The notes under the pieces: model-generated
What the model saw: only the letters and a program-made list of their open reading frames with translations
Database searches by the model: none
Told to the model about the DNA's origin: nothing
In this document: positions 1-8,194 of the stretch, piece after piece
Layout of the letters: the number at the start of each line of letters is the position of its first letter
Numbering within the stretch: position 1 is the first letter of the stretch
NCBI GenBank assembly: GCA_021740585.1
Contig: JAIOZM010000003.1
Span: 1 to 64,000, forward strand
Source: Bacteroidales bacterium
Lineage (GTDB): Bacteria; Bacteroidota; Bacteroidia; Bacteroidales; GCA-2748055
Reading direction: 5' to 3'
Length of the DNA: 64,000 nt
Position numbers and translations under genes: made by a program

Positions 1-26
1 GTGACGTTGGAGTGTTAGCGTTCTTT

Positions 27-72
27 ACCACGGGTTTCCCCCGTGGTTATTGATATTTAACCCTTTCAGGGT
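27..72. repeat. REP-like double hairpin
   Basis: Two small hairpins lie side by side: ACCACGGG/CCCGTGGT (8-bp stem, 5-nt loop, 27-47) and ACCCT/AGGGT (5-bp stem, TTC loop, 60-72), followed by a T-rich run. From memory, paired hairpins of this kind (a GC-rich palindrome followed by an ACCCTTTCAGGGT hairpin) recur in Bacteroidota genomes as REP-type elements mobilised by IS200-like RAYT transposases. No transposase is in the window, and this is the only copy I noticed. It could also end transcription of a gene lying to the left of the window. Confidence 0.45.
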
Positions 73-203
73 AAAATTTTTTTTTTCATAATGCAGCACA
101 CAATGTTAGCTGAATAATTATTTCTTCCTTAGAAATATTCAGATTTTATATGCGTCGACCCTATTACAAATACTCCATTCTCTCTATTGTTCCCCAAAAT
201 AAT

Positions 204-803
204 TTATAAGCGTCCAGCCTCGATCATAATTATAATTTCCTCAATCATAGCATCTTCATCTTCAGGATTGTATTCTGATTTAAGATTGGATCCGAAAATG
301 CGGGCAACTCCCTGCCAGAAAACAGCTTTAAATTTGCCTTTTACGTTGGTTATTACCAGAAAAGTGGTTTGATCCATTTCCCGGTCGATCAGCTTAATAA
401 GTATTCTACCCTGAGAAATGGTTAGATGTGTTAATTTGTCCTCAAACTCCTCTCTTAGTTCTTTCTCATATTCATCTATGTTGGCCTTTCTTTGTCTTTC
501 GGATGACATATTTGCGAGTCTTTTGTCCAGCTCCAGCAACTTTTCACTTGCAAGTTTGGCATAAGGATATGCAGCTTTAACATTACGTATCAGGGTTCTG
601 TACCGATAATACTGGAAACGATTTTTGAATTCTCTTCGGGGATAAATATTTACCTCCGGTATATCAGATACAAGAATAGTATCGTGCCCGACAATTATGG
701 CCCTCATTACATTAATGGTTGAATCGCCCGACCTGAAGGTTTGTGCCGTGGAGGAATTTATTATAAAAAAGAGAATTATCGATATGAAGGAAATTCTAAT
801 CAA
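204..803 (-). CDS. DUF4294 family exported protein
   Basis: A 199-residue protein with an N-terminal signal peptide (hydrophobic to about residue 20, ending in STAQ). The rest fits the DUF4294 family, found almost only in Bacteroidota: a predicted beta start around NIYPRREF, then a long charged helical segment (about residues 60-130) and a conserved C-terminal part. Its function is unknown in the family; the signal peptide places it in the periplasm or outer membrane. It stands alone, divergent from the CDGSH gene, with about 190 bp between the two starts. The C-terminus is rich in Glu and Ile. I am fairly sure of the family and cannot assign a role. Confidence 0.8.
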   Translation of the reverse strand: MIRISFISIILFFIINSSTAQTFRSGDSTINVMRAIIVGHDTILVSDIPEVNIYPRREFKNRFQYYRYRTLIRNVKAAYPYAKLASEKLLELDKRLANMSSERQRKANIDEYEKELREEFEDKLTHLTISQGRILIKLIDREMDQTTFLVITNVKGKFKAVFWQGVARIFGSNLKSEYNPEDEDAMIEEIIIMIEAGRL

Positions 804-991
804 GTTTCAAAAATTATTTTACGAAAATACTATATATTCCCCTATTTCAAATCTTATACCATAAATTTAGATTTTATTGAAATTAAGGTGAACTCATGTG
901 CATTTGAATGGTTTTTGGGAAAACAGGAAGGATGCCTGAGGCTTTTAAAATAAAAAGAAATTATCTTTGTGTAAAATTAAGCTTAATTGAA

Positions 992-1486
992 ATGGATAAT
1001 CCCAACGACAGACAATATTCCAACGGAGAAATAACAGTGTTCTGGAAACCGGCCAAATGCATTCATGCCACAACCTGCTTTCGTGAATTGCTTGAAGTTT
1101 ATAATCCACGGCAACGCCCATGGGTGAATATGCACGGAGCAAGCACTGAAAAAATTATTGAAGTAACAGATAAATGTCCTACCGCTGCCATATACTGGAA
1201 ATATAATAAAGATATTGAAGGTGCACCTGATAGTATTAATACCGATTACAGTGAGGAAGCAAATCCCGAGACTCTTCTAAATACAAAACAAAGTAAGCAG
1301 GTAGCAACAAGAATTTCAATAATGAAAAATGGACCCATTTTGGTCGAAGGTGATTTTCTGGTCAACTATTCCACCGGAGAGGAGATTAAGGCAACCAAAA
1401 TGACTTCTTTTTGTCGTTGCGGACATTCACATGCTCAACCTTTTTGCGACGGTACGCATCGAAAAGTTGGGTTTGTTGATGAGTAG
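992..1486 (+). CDS. (4Fe-4S)-binding/CDGSH iron-sulfur protein
   Basis: The ORF opens at 908, but the conserved protein begins at the ATG at 992 (MDNPNDRQ), giving 164 residues; the 28 residues before it are unlike the family. The N-terminal half holds a divergent ferredoxin-like (Fer4_19) motif with cysteines in KCIHATTC and DKCPTAAI. The C-terminal half holds a CDGSH zinc-finger-type 2Fe-2S motif, CRCGHSHAQPFCDGTH, the three Cys plus one His signature of mitoNEET-like proteins. It is probably a small soluble redox or iron-sulfur-sensing protein; the electron partner is unknown. A second, single-domain CDGSH gene follows 60 bp downstream on the same strand, so the two are probably co-transcribed. 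Confidence 0.85.
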   Translation: MDNPNDRQYSNGEITVFWKPAKCIHATTCFRELLEVYNPRQRPWVNMHGASTEKIIEVTDKCPTAAIYWKYNKDIEGAPDSINTDYSEEANPETLLNTKQSKQVATRISIMKNGPILVEGDFLVNYSTGEEIKATKMTSFCRCGHSHAQPFCDGTHRKVGFVDE

Positions 1487-1546
1487 ATTGTATGAAGGTT
1501 TTATAGTGATTTATACTGAATGGAAGACCAGGCAAAAAAATAAAAT

Positions 1547-1741
1547 ATGGAGACAAAAGAGAAGACAAAATTTACCGTTAAAATTGGCAGTGCACTGGAA
1601 GTTTCAGGTGCTTTTAGCCTAAGGGGGAAAGACGGTAAAATTATTCAAACAGAAGAAAAAATGTATTTGTGTCGTTGTGGAGCCTCAAACAAGAAACCCT
1701 TTTGCGATGGAGAACACCGCAAGATAGGATTTAATCAATAA
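1547..1741 (+). CDS. CDGSH iron-sulfur domain protein (small)
   Basis: A 64-residue protein that is essentially one CDGSH domain: CRCGASNKKPFCDGEH near residues 42-57 keeps the C-x-C-x2-S-x3-P-x-C-D-G-x-H ligand set for a 2Fe-2S cluster. The N-terminal 40 residues form the usual short beta region. There is no signal peptide, so it should be cytoplasmic. It follows the two-domain iron-sulfur gene by 60 bp and looks like a partial duplicate of that protein's C-terminal domain, although the flanking residues have diverged. CDGSH proteins are known for labile clusters and proposed redox or cluster-transfer roles; the specific role here is not known. Confidence 0.85.
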   Translation: METKEKTKFTVKIGSALEVSGAFSLRGKDGKIIQTEEKMYLCRCGASNKKPFCDGEHRKIGFNQ

Positions 1742-1810
1742 TCCCAACGAACTTCTTTACAAATATTAATCGAAGTAAAGGCAAGTCTTATTTAACGCAC
1801 TAAGAAAAAG

Positions 1811-2086
1811 ATGTGGATAATAATTATACTCATGGTGATAGGAGCTGGCTTCGGCTTCGTGCTTTCAAACTTCAGGAATTTTAATAGTATATCGGAGAAG
1901 TCTACCTCATACATTATTTATATCCTATTGTTTTTCATGGGTTTAGGTGTGGGGACTAATAAGGAGATTATGGATAATTTCCAAAGTATTGGACTTCAGT
2001 CATTAATTATAAGTTTGTTTTCTATTGCGGGAAGCGTGGTAGTGTCGGCAATTGTTTTTAAAATCTTTTTCAAAAATGAAAGCTAG
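1811..2086 (+). CDS. LysO family transporter, N-terminal half
   Basis: A 91-residue, very hydrophobic protein with three predicted membrane helices, matching the N-terminal part of LysO (DUF340/YbjE), the lysine exporter of the inner membrane. In E. coli LysO is one chain of about 300 residues; here it is encoded by two overlapping genes. This half covers the first helices, with the short motif FFMGLGVGTN resembling the family's LLFFVGLGIGSN region. The stop at 2084-2086 lies 11 bp inside the next gene, so translation is probably coupled and the two chains are expected to assemble. Splitting of LysO is known in Bacteroidota, so this need not be a broken gene. Confidence 0.75.
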   Translation: MWIIIILMVIGAGFGFVLSNFRNFNSISEKSTSYIIYILLFFMGLGVGTNKEIMDNFQSIGLQSLIISLFSIAGSVVVSAIVFKIFFKNES

Positions 2087-2681
2087 CCTGGCCATCGCAT
2101 TTTTCTTTGTTCTTGGAATTCTAATGGGGCAAGTCAATCTTGATTGGGAAAATCTTTATATCCCCGATTTGATGCAATATACTTTATACCTGCTAATGCT
2201 GTTTGTTGGGCTATCTTTCGGTAGTGATCCAAGAATCAGAGATATTTTAAAGTCAGCTAAGCCCCGTATGCTGCTAATTCCCCTGACAACCATTGTTGGT
2301 ACATTTGCCGGAATTGCATTATATAATCTTCTTTTTAGCGAAATAGCTCCTGCAGACGCTTTTGCTATTGGTGCCGGATTTGGTTATTATAGTTTGTCGA
2401 GTATTCTGATAGCGGAATTTTCTGGAAGCGAAATAGCCATTATTGCATTACTAAGTAATGTTATACGTGAGTTGCTCACCCTGATTTTTGCTCCACAGAT
2501 TGCAAAGTATTTTGGGAAAATTGCACCTATTGCCAGTGGTGGTGCTACTTCAATGGATACAACATTGCCTGTAATTGTAAGGGTCTCTGGTAAGGAATAT
2601 TTAATTATGTCGCTTTTAAATGGAATAATTCTCACAATTTCAGTTCCTTTTATCATAAGCTTTATTTATAATACTTTTTAG
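2076..2681 (+). CDS. lysO: LysO family transporter, C-terminal half
   Basis: The larger half of the split LysO-type exporter, about 201 residues from the ATG at 2076 (MKASLAIA). The ORF track opens earlier at 2052, but those residues lie in the preceding gene's tail. It has about six hydrophobic segments and the family's most conserved region, the AGFGYYSLSSILIAE stretch (about residues 95-110), followed by an RELLTLIFAP helix. The known function of LysO is export of L-lysine and its toxic analogue thialysine. The next gene is arginine deiminase, so basic amino-acid handling is a shared theme, but a 225-bp gap makes one transcript uncertain. Confidence 0.8.
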   Translation: MKASLAIAFFFVLGILMGQVNLDWENLYIPDLMQYTLYLLMLFVGLSFGSDPRIRDILKSAKPRMLLIPLTTIVGTFAGIALYNLLFSEIAPADAFAIGAGFGYYSLSSILIAEFSGSEIAIIALLSNVIRELLTLIFAPQIAKYFGKIAPIASGGATSMDTTLPVIVRVSGKEYLIMSLLNGIILTISVPFIISFIYNTF

Positions 2682-2912
2682 TCATCACACTATTGGTTAA
2701 CTTCGCAGCACATTTATCATTTTAAGTCTTTGTAGATTGAAGAGCAATAAATAAGCCTTTTTAAAAATCTGCTTGTATAAGGATTAACTATAATGAATGA
2801 TCAATGGATAGTAAAAGTTTAACTTCGGGAAAAATGACTTATAAAAAGGTCGGGATGGAGATTAAGAAAAAATTACTTTGGACCGTGTACTGGAAAAATT
2901 AAAAAGTTGCAT

Positions 2913-4172
2913 ATGGAAAAAATTAAAGTGGGTGTGCATTCAGAAATTGGTGAACTCGAGGCAGTTATACTTCATACCCCTGGTCCTGAAGTTGAAAATA
3001 TGACTCCTGCAAATGCAGAGAGAGCACTATATTCTGATATATTAAACTTATCGGTTGCACAGAAAGAGTATTCTCAACTAAGTGAGGTTCTGGGGAAAGT
3101 AACAAAAACCTTTTATGTTGAAAAACTATTGCAGGAGGTACTTGAGCTGGAAGGCGTTAAAGAGCAGCTAATCAGGGATATATGCGGGAATGAGTGCAGA
3201 AATCAGTTGGCCGATACACTTCTGAATATTGACGCCAAAGAAATTACCCGTTCACTAATACAGGGAGTGCCTTTAAAAATGGACAGTTTGACAAATTATT
3301 TGAAGGAAGATAATTTTGCCTTAAGTCCACTACATAATTTTTTCTTTACCCGCGATAGTGCGGTGACTTTATACGACAAGGTTCTGATATCAAAAATGGC
3401 AAGTAAGGTCAGGGAAAGAGAATCATTGATAATGAAAGCGATTTTTGATTTGCATCCGGTTTTTCAGGCAAAAACAATAAGCGCTGATGATTTGAAATAC
3501 AGAAATGAAGAAATCAGCATGGAAGGTGGCGATTTAATTATTGCAAGGGAAGATATTCTTATAAGCGGTATCGGGAATCGTACTACATCTCAGGGAATTG
3601 ATTTTATTTTGGAAAGCTTGAAGGAAAAGAAAGATAATCGGCATATTATTATTCAGGAATTACCCTCAAAACCAGAATCGTTTATCCATTTGGATATGGC
3701 TTTTACTCTTTTGGATATTGATAAATGCATGGTTTATGAGCCTTTAATCCTTCAGCCAAATCGATATGAAACCATACATATAGAACTCGATAATGGAAAG
3801 GTTAAATCTATAAAATCGGTTAAGAATATACCGGCTGTATTGAAAAAATTGGGGATGGAAATGGAACCGGTTTATTGCGGAGGGAAGAACGACACTATGA
3901 ATATGGAGAGAGAACAATGGCACAGTGGAGCCAATTTCTTTGCTATAGCTCCCGGAAAGGTTATTGGATACGGTCGGAATAAATACACCATGGAGGATAT
4001 GAACAAAAATGGCTTTGAAATAATCAAAGCCAAAGATGTTGTACTTGGAAAGGTTAATCCTGAAGATTATAAGAAATATGTGATTGCCATCGATGGCTCC
4101 GAATTATCCAGAGGTGGAGGAGGAGCCAGATGTATGACAATGCCTGTTGCGCGAAAAAAAGTTAATTCGTAG
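2913..4172 (+). CDS. arcA: Arginine deiminase
   Basis: Hydrolyses L-arginine to citrulline and ammonia. The 419-residue length from the ATG at 2913 (the ORF opens two codons earlier at a TTG) fits the family. Visible hallmarks are FFTRD near residue 150, EGGD near 205, HLDMAFTLLD near 255 and the C-terminal RGGGGARCMTMP with the catalytic cysteine. All active-site elements (Asp, Glu, His, Cys) are present, so the enzyme should be functional. No arcB (ornithine carbamoyltransferase), arcC (carbamate kinase) or arcD antiporter is adjacent, so a complete ADI energy pathway is not encoded at this locus. It stands alone and faces sucC tail to tail with a 15-bp gap. Confidence 0.93.
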   Translation: MEKIKVGVHSEIGELEAVILHTPGPEVENMTPANAERALYSDILNLSVAQKEYSQLSEVLGKVTKTFYVEKLLQEVLELEGVKEQLIRDICGNECRNQLADTLLNIDAKEITRSLIQGVPLKMDSLTNYLKEDNFALSPLHNFFFTRDSAVTLYDKVLISKMASKVRERESLIMKAIFDLHPVFQAKTISADDLKYRNEEISMEGGDLIIAREDILISGIGNRTTSQGIDFILESLKEKKDNRHIIIQELPSKPESFIHLDMAFTLLDIDKCMVYEPLILQPNRYETIHIELDNGKVKSIKSVKNIPAVLKKLGMEMEPVYCGGKNDTMNMEREQWHSGANFFAIAPGKVIGYGRNKYTMEDMNKNGFEIIKAKDVVLGKVNPEDYKKYVIAIDGSELSRGGGGARCMTMPVARKKVNS

Positions 4173-4187
4173 AAAAAACAAAATCAT

Positions 4188-5375
4188 TTATACCAATTCT
4201 CTCACCAAAACAGCAGCTTCCTGGAGTGTGATTGCAGAATAAACTTTTAATCCTGAATCGTCGATTAATTTCTTCCCTTCCTCTGCATTGGTGCCTTGCA
4301 AACGAACAATAACAGGAATGCTAATATCACCTATGCTATGGTAGGCTTCCACCACACCTTGGGCTACCCGGTCACAGCGAACAATTCCGCCAAAAATATT
4401 GATGAGAATGGCTTTTACATTAGGATCTTTTAAAATAATGCGAAATCCTGCTTCCACAGTTTCAGCATTGGCTGTACCTCCAACATCAAGGAAATTGGCA
4501 GGATCACCGCCTGATAATTTAATAATATCCATGGTTGCCATGGCCAATCCTGCTCCATTTACCATACAGCCCACATTCCCGTCGAGTTTAACAAAGTTCA
4601 GATCACTTTTCCCTGCTTCAACTTCTGCAGGATCCTCCTCGCTCAAATCCCTCATTTCCGCATAATTTCTATGTCTGAACAGGGCATTATCTTCCAGATT
4701 AACTTTACTGTCGGCAGCGAGAATCAGATCATCGCTGGTTTTAAATACAGGATTAATTTCAAACATCGACGAGTCGGATGATTCGTAAGCCTTATAAAGA
4801 GCTGTAACAAATTTCACCATTTCTTTATAGGCTTTTCCTGAAAGACCCAGGTTAAAAGCAATTCTTCTTGCCTGAAAAGGAATTAATCCAACTTTAGGAT
4901 CTATTTCCTCCTTAAAAATAAGATGTGGTGTATTTTCAGCAACAGTTTCAATATCCATTCCACCTTCCGTTGAATACATAATAATATTTCTGCCTGTCTC
5001 CCGATTTAACAAAACGCCCATATAGAATTCCTGTATTTTGCTTTCACCCGGATAATAAATACCTTGTTCAACCAGAATTTTGTGCACCATTTTCCCTTCA
5101 GGGCCTGTTTGGTGTGTAACGAGGTTCATCCCTAAAATGGCTTTTGCGTATTCTTTGACTTCATCCAGAGATTTAGCGATTTTCACACCGCCCCCTTTTC
5201 CTCTTCCTCCGGCATGGATCTGTGCTTTAACGGCAAAAGTATCGGCACCGGTTTGAGCGATAATTTTTTTTGCGACATCAACGGCTGCTTCTGGTGATTC
5301 GGCAACAAAACCTACCGGTACAGAAACTCCAAATTCTCGTAAAATCGATTTTCCCTGGTATTCGTGGATATTCAT
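4188..5375 (-). CDS. sucC: Succinyl-CoA synthetase (ADP-forming) beta subunit
   Basis: The beta subunit of succinate-CoA ligase, which interconverts succinyl-CoA and succinate with formation of a nucleoside triphosphate in the citric acid cycle. At 395 residues it has the normal length. It shows the MNIHEYQGK start, the ATP-grasp glycine loop [10 protein letters not shown] (about residues 55-65), and C-terminal CoA-ligase features GGTANAETV and [11 protein letters not shown]. The alpha subunit gene sucD, which carries the phosphorylated histidine, is not next to it and not in the window. It is divergent from the methyltransferase gene to its right with 92 bp between the starts. Confidence 0.95.
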   Translation of the reverse strand: MNIHEYQGKSILREFGVSVPVGFVAESPEAAVDVAKKIIAQTGADTFAVKAQIHAGGRGKGGGVKIAKSLDEVKEYAKAILGMNLVTHQTGPEGKMVHKILVEQGIYYPGESKIQEFYMGVLLNRETGRNIIMYSTEGGMDIETVAENTPHLIFKEEIDPKVGLIPFQARRIAFNLGLSGKAYKEMVKFVTALYKAYESSDSSMFEINPVFKTSDDLILAADSKVNLEDNALFRHRNYAEMRDLSEEDPAEVEAGKSDLNFVKLDGNVGCMVNGAGLAMATMDIIKLSGGDPANFLDVGGTANAETVEAGFRIILKDPNVKAILINIFGGIVRCDRVAQGVVEAYHSIGDISIPVIVRLQGTNAEEGKKLIDDSGLKVYSAITLQEAAVLVRELV

Positions 5376-5467
5376 ATCTATATACTTTGATTTAACTTTT
5401 TAAGAAAGAACGAAAATATCTATTTTTTTCTAGATAGATAAGCTTTTATTTCAATAAATTCGCAGAT

Positions 5468-6010
5468 ATGCTGAATAAAATGCGAAAACTTAAATTAGAA
5501 GAATTAAATCGTCTTAGTACGGAAGAATTTAAAAAGGCTTCCCGGCACTCGGTAAGTGTTGTTTTAGACAATATCAGAAGTATGAATAATACCGGTTCTG
5601 CCTTCAGAACCTGCGATGCTTTCAGAGTTGAGAAACTGTATTTATGTGGGATAACTGCCCAGCCACCGAACAAAGAAATTCACAAAACGGCTCTGGGAGC
5701 TACAGAGTCGGTCGATTGGGAATACGCTGAAGATACCTTAAGTCTAATAAGAGAACTAAAGACAGCCGGTTATACCATTTGCTCTGTTGAGCAGGCTGAG
5801 GGAAGCAGCATCTTGGGAGAATTTGATTTTGATTCATCAATGAAACTGGCTTTGATTTTTGGTAATGAAGTGAATGGGGTTCAGCAGGAAGTGATTAATG
5901 AAAGTGATTTTTGTATAGAAATTCCGCAACACGGAACCAAGCATTCCTTTAATATTTCTGTGAGTATTGGGATTGTTCTTTGGGAGTTATTAAAAAACAG
6001 GAGTTTATAA
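5468..6010 (+). CDS. TrmH/SpoU family RNA 2'-O-methyltransferase
   Basis: A 180-residue SPOUT methyltransferase. The three family motifs are visible: motif 1 NIRSMNNTGSAFRTCDAF (residues ~35-52), motif 2 LIFGNEVNGV (~130) and motif 3 IPQHGTKHSFNISVSIGI (~157-175), which form the knotted SAM site with the catalytic Arg of motif 1. Members methylate ribose 2'-OH groups in tRNA or rRNA. The short form without an N-terminal substrate-binding domain resembles TrmH/TrmL-type enzymes, but the target base cannot be read from sequence. It stands as a single gene and its downstream region carries a strong bidirectional hairpin terminator. Confidence 0.88.
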   Translation: MLNKMRKLKLEELNRLSTEEFKKASRHSVSVVLDNIRSMNNTGSAFRTCDAFRVEKLYLCGITAQPPNKEIHKTALGATESVDWEYAEDTLSLIRELKTAGYTICSVEQAEGSSILGEFDFDSSMKLALIFGNEVNGVQQEVINESDFCIEIPQHGTKHSFNISVSIGIVLWELLKNRSL

Positions 6011-6310
6011 AAATACCCGGTAATAATTATTTATTCATTTATTCAGAGAAGCTGGGATTACACTAAATTCATGCTTGTAAAACTAAGTTTGACAGCTACA
6101 GACTTGTGTAAATAGATTAAGTGCGCAGCTTATGGGAGCGTTCCATGAGAAAATATGGTTTTGAGCACCCAAAGGTTTTACCTTCGCTTATTATATCCGC
6201 CCGACCAACCTGGTCATAGATTTCAATAAAGATAATCAGATATTTGCATAAGCTGGATGTAAAACCTTCATAATTAAAAAGATATAAGGTAAGCTGTTAA
6301 GGTTATAAAT
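6011..6310. other. Intergenic region without recognisable gene
   Basis: About 300 bp between the methyltransferase stop and the shared terminator. I see no ORF with coding character, no tRNA-like cloverleaf and no clear tandem repeat. The DNA is somewhat less AT-rich in the middle (around 6120-6230) than the flanking spacers, so it could be a decayed gene or repeat remnant. Confidence 0.4.
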
Positions 6311-6311
6311 A

Positions 6312-6351
6312 AAAAAAGAGGCTGTCTCACTTTTGAGACAGCCTCTTTTTT
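6312..6351. terminator. Bidirectional intrinsic terminator
   Basis: A near-perfect hairpin of about 18 bp: A-rich flank, GAGGCTGTCTCA, loop CTTT, TGAGACAGCCTC, then TTTTTT. It lies between convergent genes (methyltransferase on plus, TPR lipoprotein on minus) and has poly-A on one side and poly-T on the other, so it can stop transcription both ways. The core is identical to the hairpin after pnp at 11837-11862. Confidence 0.85.
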
Positions 6352-6372
6352 ATATGGGATTGAAAAAATTAA

Positions 6373-8088
6373 TTATTCAACGATAGTCTTGAAAGTTGCA
6401 TTTTCAAAATATTTTGCAAATTCCATATCAACTTTTGCACGAGCTTTAAAGTCAGCTTTCTTTTCAGTAGCGAGTTTTAAAGTCTCAAAAGCTAAATCAT
6501 CCTGATCCATGTTAGCAGCGATAACAGCTTTTACATAATATTTTGTAGCACATTCACATTTTACTTTGTTGATTGTTGCCATAGCACCTTCGAAATCATC
6601 ACGAAGCAATTTTACAAGTGCGGTATTAATTTCGTCAGTATTTCCAAAATAGTTAGCAGCAGCTTCATACTCGCCTTTCATAACCTTAATAATTCCAAGA
6701 TTATAATTTACAGCATCACCGGCGCCCATGGAAGAAGTAAATAATTGTTCTGCAGCCTCAACATCACCCATCATAAGTGCACAGCATCCAAGTCCATTGT
6801 TTACAATGTCATTATCTGCAAGTTCTTTAGCTGATTCATAAGCAACTTTTGCATTTTCGGCATCCCCTTGAAGAACAAGAATATAACCAACATTGTTAAT
6901 AGCTCTGAAGCAATTTGGGAAATTAGCACTTGCTTTTTTGTAAATCGCTAATTTTGTATCCAGATCTTCAAATAAAGTAGCGGTGTAGAGAATCTCTTCA
7001 AGTTTAAGTGCGTCAGCATCTGAAGCCCAAAGCGCTTTAAGTTCATCATCAGTATAACCAACCAGATCAACATTAACAAGATACTTAGATCTTCTTAATT
7101 GAGGAAGAATTTCAACTTCAATTGCTTCAAAAGCTTTTGAAATATTCTTGATTTCTTTTTCTCTAACAACTGGATCTGAGTACATAGAAAGAACTCTAAG
7201 AATTAATTCTTTATCCTGAATATTACTTGCTTCCATCAATGTTTTAAATCCATCCCAATCTTCAGGAGTGAAGTTTTTCATCATGAAATCTTCAGCGTTA
7301 CCAGCTTCAACTTTTGCTTTTTTAAGTTCTGCCTTAAGGTATTTCTCTGCAGAAATTTGTCTGTTTTCAGCAAGTTTGGTATTTAAGTCCAATTCTCCGT
7401 CTGGAGAAGCATAAGCAGAAAGTTGTACACCTTTAAGGTTGATTCTTTCGTTCTCATTTGCTTTTTTAACATATTCTGTCAGACCAACAATATCTTCAGA
7501 AGTAAGCTCTGATTTTCTGATGTCAGCTTTGTTGATAAGATAATGAATATCTGCTTTGTATGTTTCAGGAACAATTCTTTCGAATTTATCTCCAACCATA
7601 ACAGGCTTAGGATCAACAACTACTAATTTTGGAGTGGCAATTACACCTTCTGCAATTTTGTAGTCTTCGAAATCCAAAGTCTTACCTTTCATTTCAGCGC
7701 TTACCCTAATAACCAGGTCAGATTTCATCATGTCCTCGTTAAAATCAACAGTGCTGGTATATGAGAAAGATCCGCCAGTTGTAAAAGCAATAACTTGATT
7801 ATTTGCTTCAACTTTTTCTCCCTGAAGTTTTTTTGCTTCATATGCAGTTTCACCACCTTCATACTTTAATACTGGGGTAGCGGTAAGGATAGCGCTCTTA
7901 TTGAAATATTTTGCAGGGTATTTAACATCGATTTTAACAGCTACCTTATCACCGTGTTCTTCTAGTAGTTCGGGGCTTACCTTATAAGAAACATCAGCAG
8001 ACATATCCTGCATTTTGTTAAGGCCACCGCAACTGCTTAGCATCAAAACAGCAAACGTAAATAGCACTAAATAATTAATTTTTTTCAT
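6373..8088 (-). CDS. TPR lipoprotein with embedded OmpA-like domain
   Basis: A 571-residue lipoprotein (lipobox LSSCGG after a short signal peptide). Residues ~25-160 look like beta-rich repeats. Residues ~180-340 have the strand-helix-strand pattern of an OmpA-like peptidoglycan-binding domain: LSAYASPDGE followed by LNTKLAENRQISAEKYL, resembling the usual D...N..LS..RA..V..YL motif, then a helical insertion (TPEDWDGFKTLMEAS) and a final strand LRRSKYLVNVDLVGY. Residues ~360-560 are TPR-like helical pairs (for example NNVGYILVLQGDAENAKVAYESA). This arrangement resembles DUF3868-type outer-membrane proteins of Bacteroidales. It is probably periplasm-facing, tethering the outer membrane to the wall. 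It has its own promoter at 8145-8176 and a strong terminator, which suggests high expression as a single gene. Confidence 0.75.
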   Translation of the reverse strand: MKKINYLVLFTFAVLMLSSCGGLNKMQDMSADVSYKVSPELLEEHGDKVAVKIDVKYPAKYFNKSAILTATPVLKYEGGETAYEAKKLQGEKVEANNQVIAFTTGGSFSYTSTVDFNEDMMKSDLVIRVSAEMKGKTLDFEDYKIAEGVIATPKLVVVDPKPVMVGDKFERIVPETYKADIHYLINKADIRKSELTSEDIVGLTEYVKKANENERINLKGVQLSAYASPDGELDLNTKLAENRQISAEKYLKAELKKAKVEAGNAEDFMMKNFTPEDWDGFKTLMEASNIQDKELILRVLSMYSDPVVREKEIKNISKAFEAIEVEILPQLRRSKYLVNVDLVGYTDDELKALWASDADALKLEEILYTATLFEDLDTKLAIYKKASANFPNCFRAINNVGYILVLQGDAENAKVAYESAKELADNDIVNNGLGCCALMMGDVEAAEQLFTSSMGAGDAVNYNLGIIKVMKGEYEAAANYFGNTDEINTALVKLLRDDFEGAMATINKVKCECATKYYVKAVIAANMDQDDLAFETLKLATEKKADFKARAKVDMEFAKYFENATFKTIVE

Positions 8089-8144
8089 AATGTACTGGTT
8101 ATTAGTGATTAAACATGTTTTTCTTCTACTTTTTAATAATACTA

Positions 8145-8176
8145 CAAACTTATAAATGTTTTTCTATAAAAACAAG
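8145..8176 (-). promoter_or_regulatory. Bacteroidota-type promoter for TPR lipoprotein
   Basis: On the minus strand, CTTG (8176-8173), a 20-bp spacer and TAAGTTTG (8152-8145) match the Bacteroidota TTTG-N19-21-TAnnTTTG consensus well. The start site would fall near 8138, about 50 nt before the ATG. Confidence 0.55.
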
Positions 8177-8194
8177 CAAATATAGGCATTCTAC

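Noticed and set aside
2804-2902. 32-codon plus-strand ORF just before arcA
   Set aside because: Too short, no motif, and no sign of a leader-peptide attenuator (no downstream terminator).
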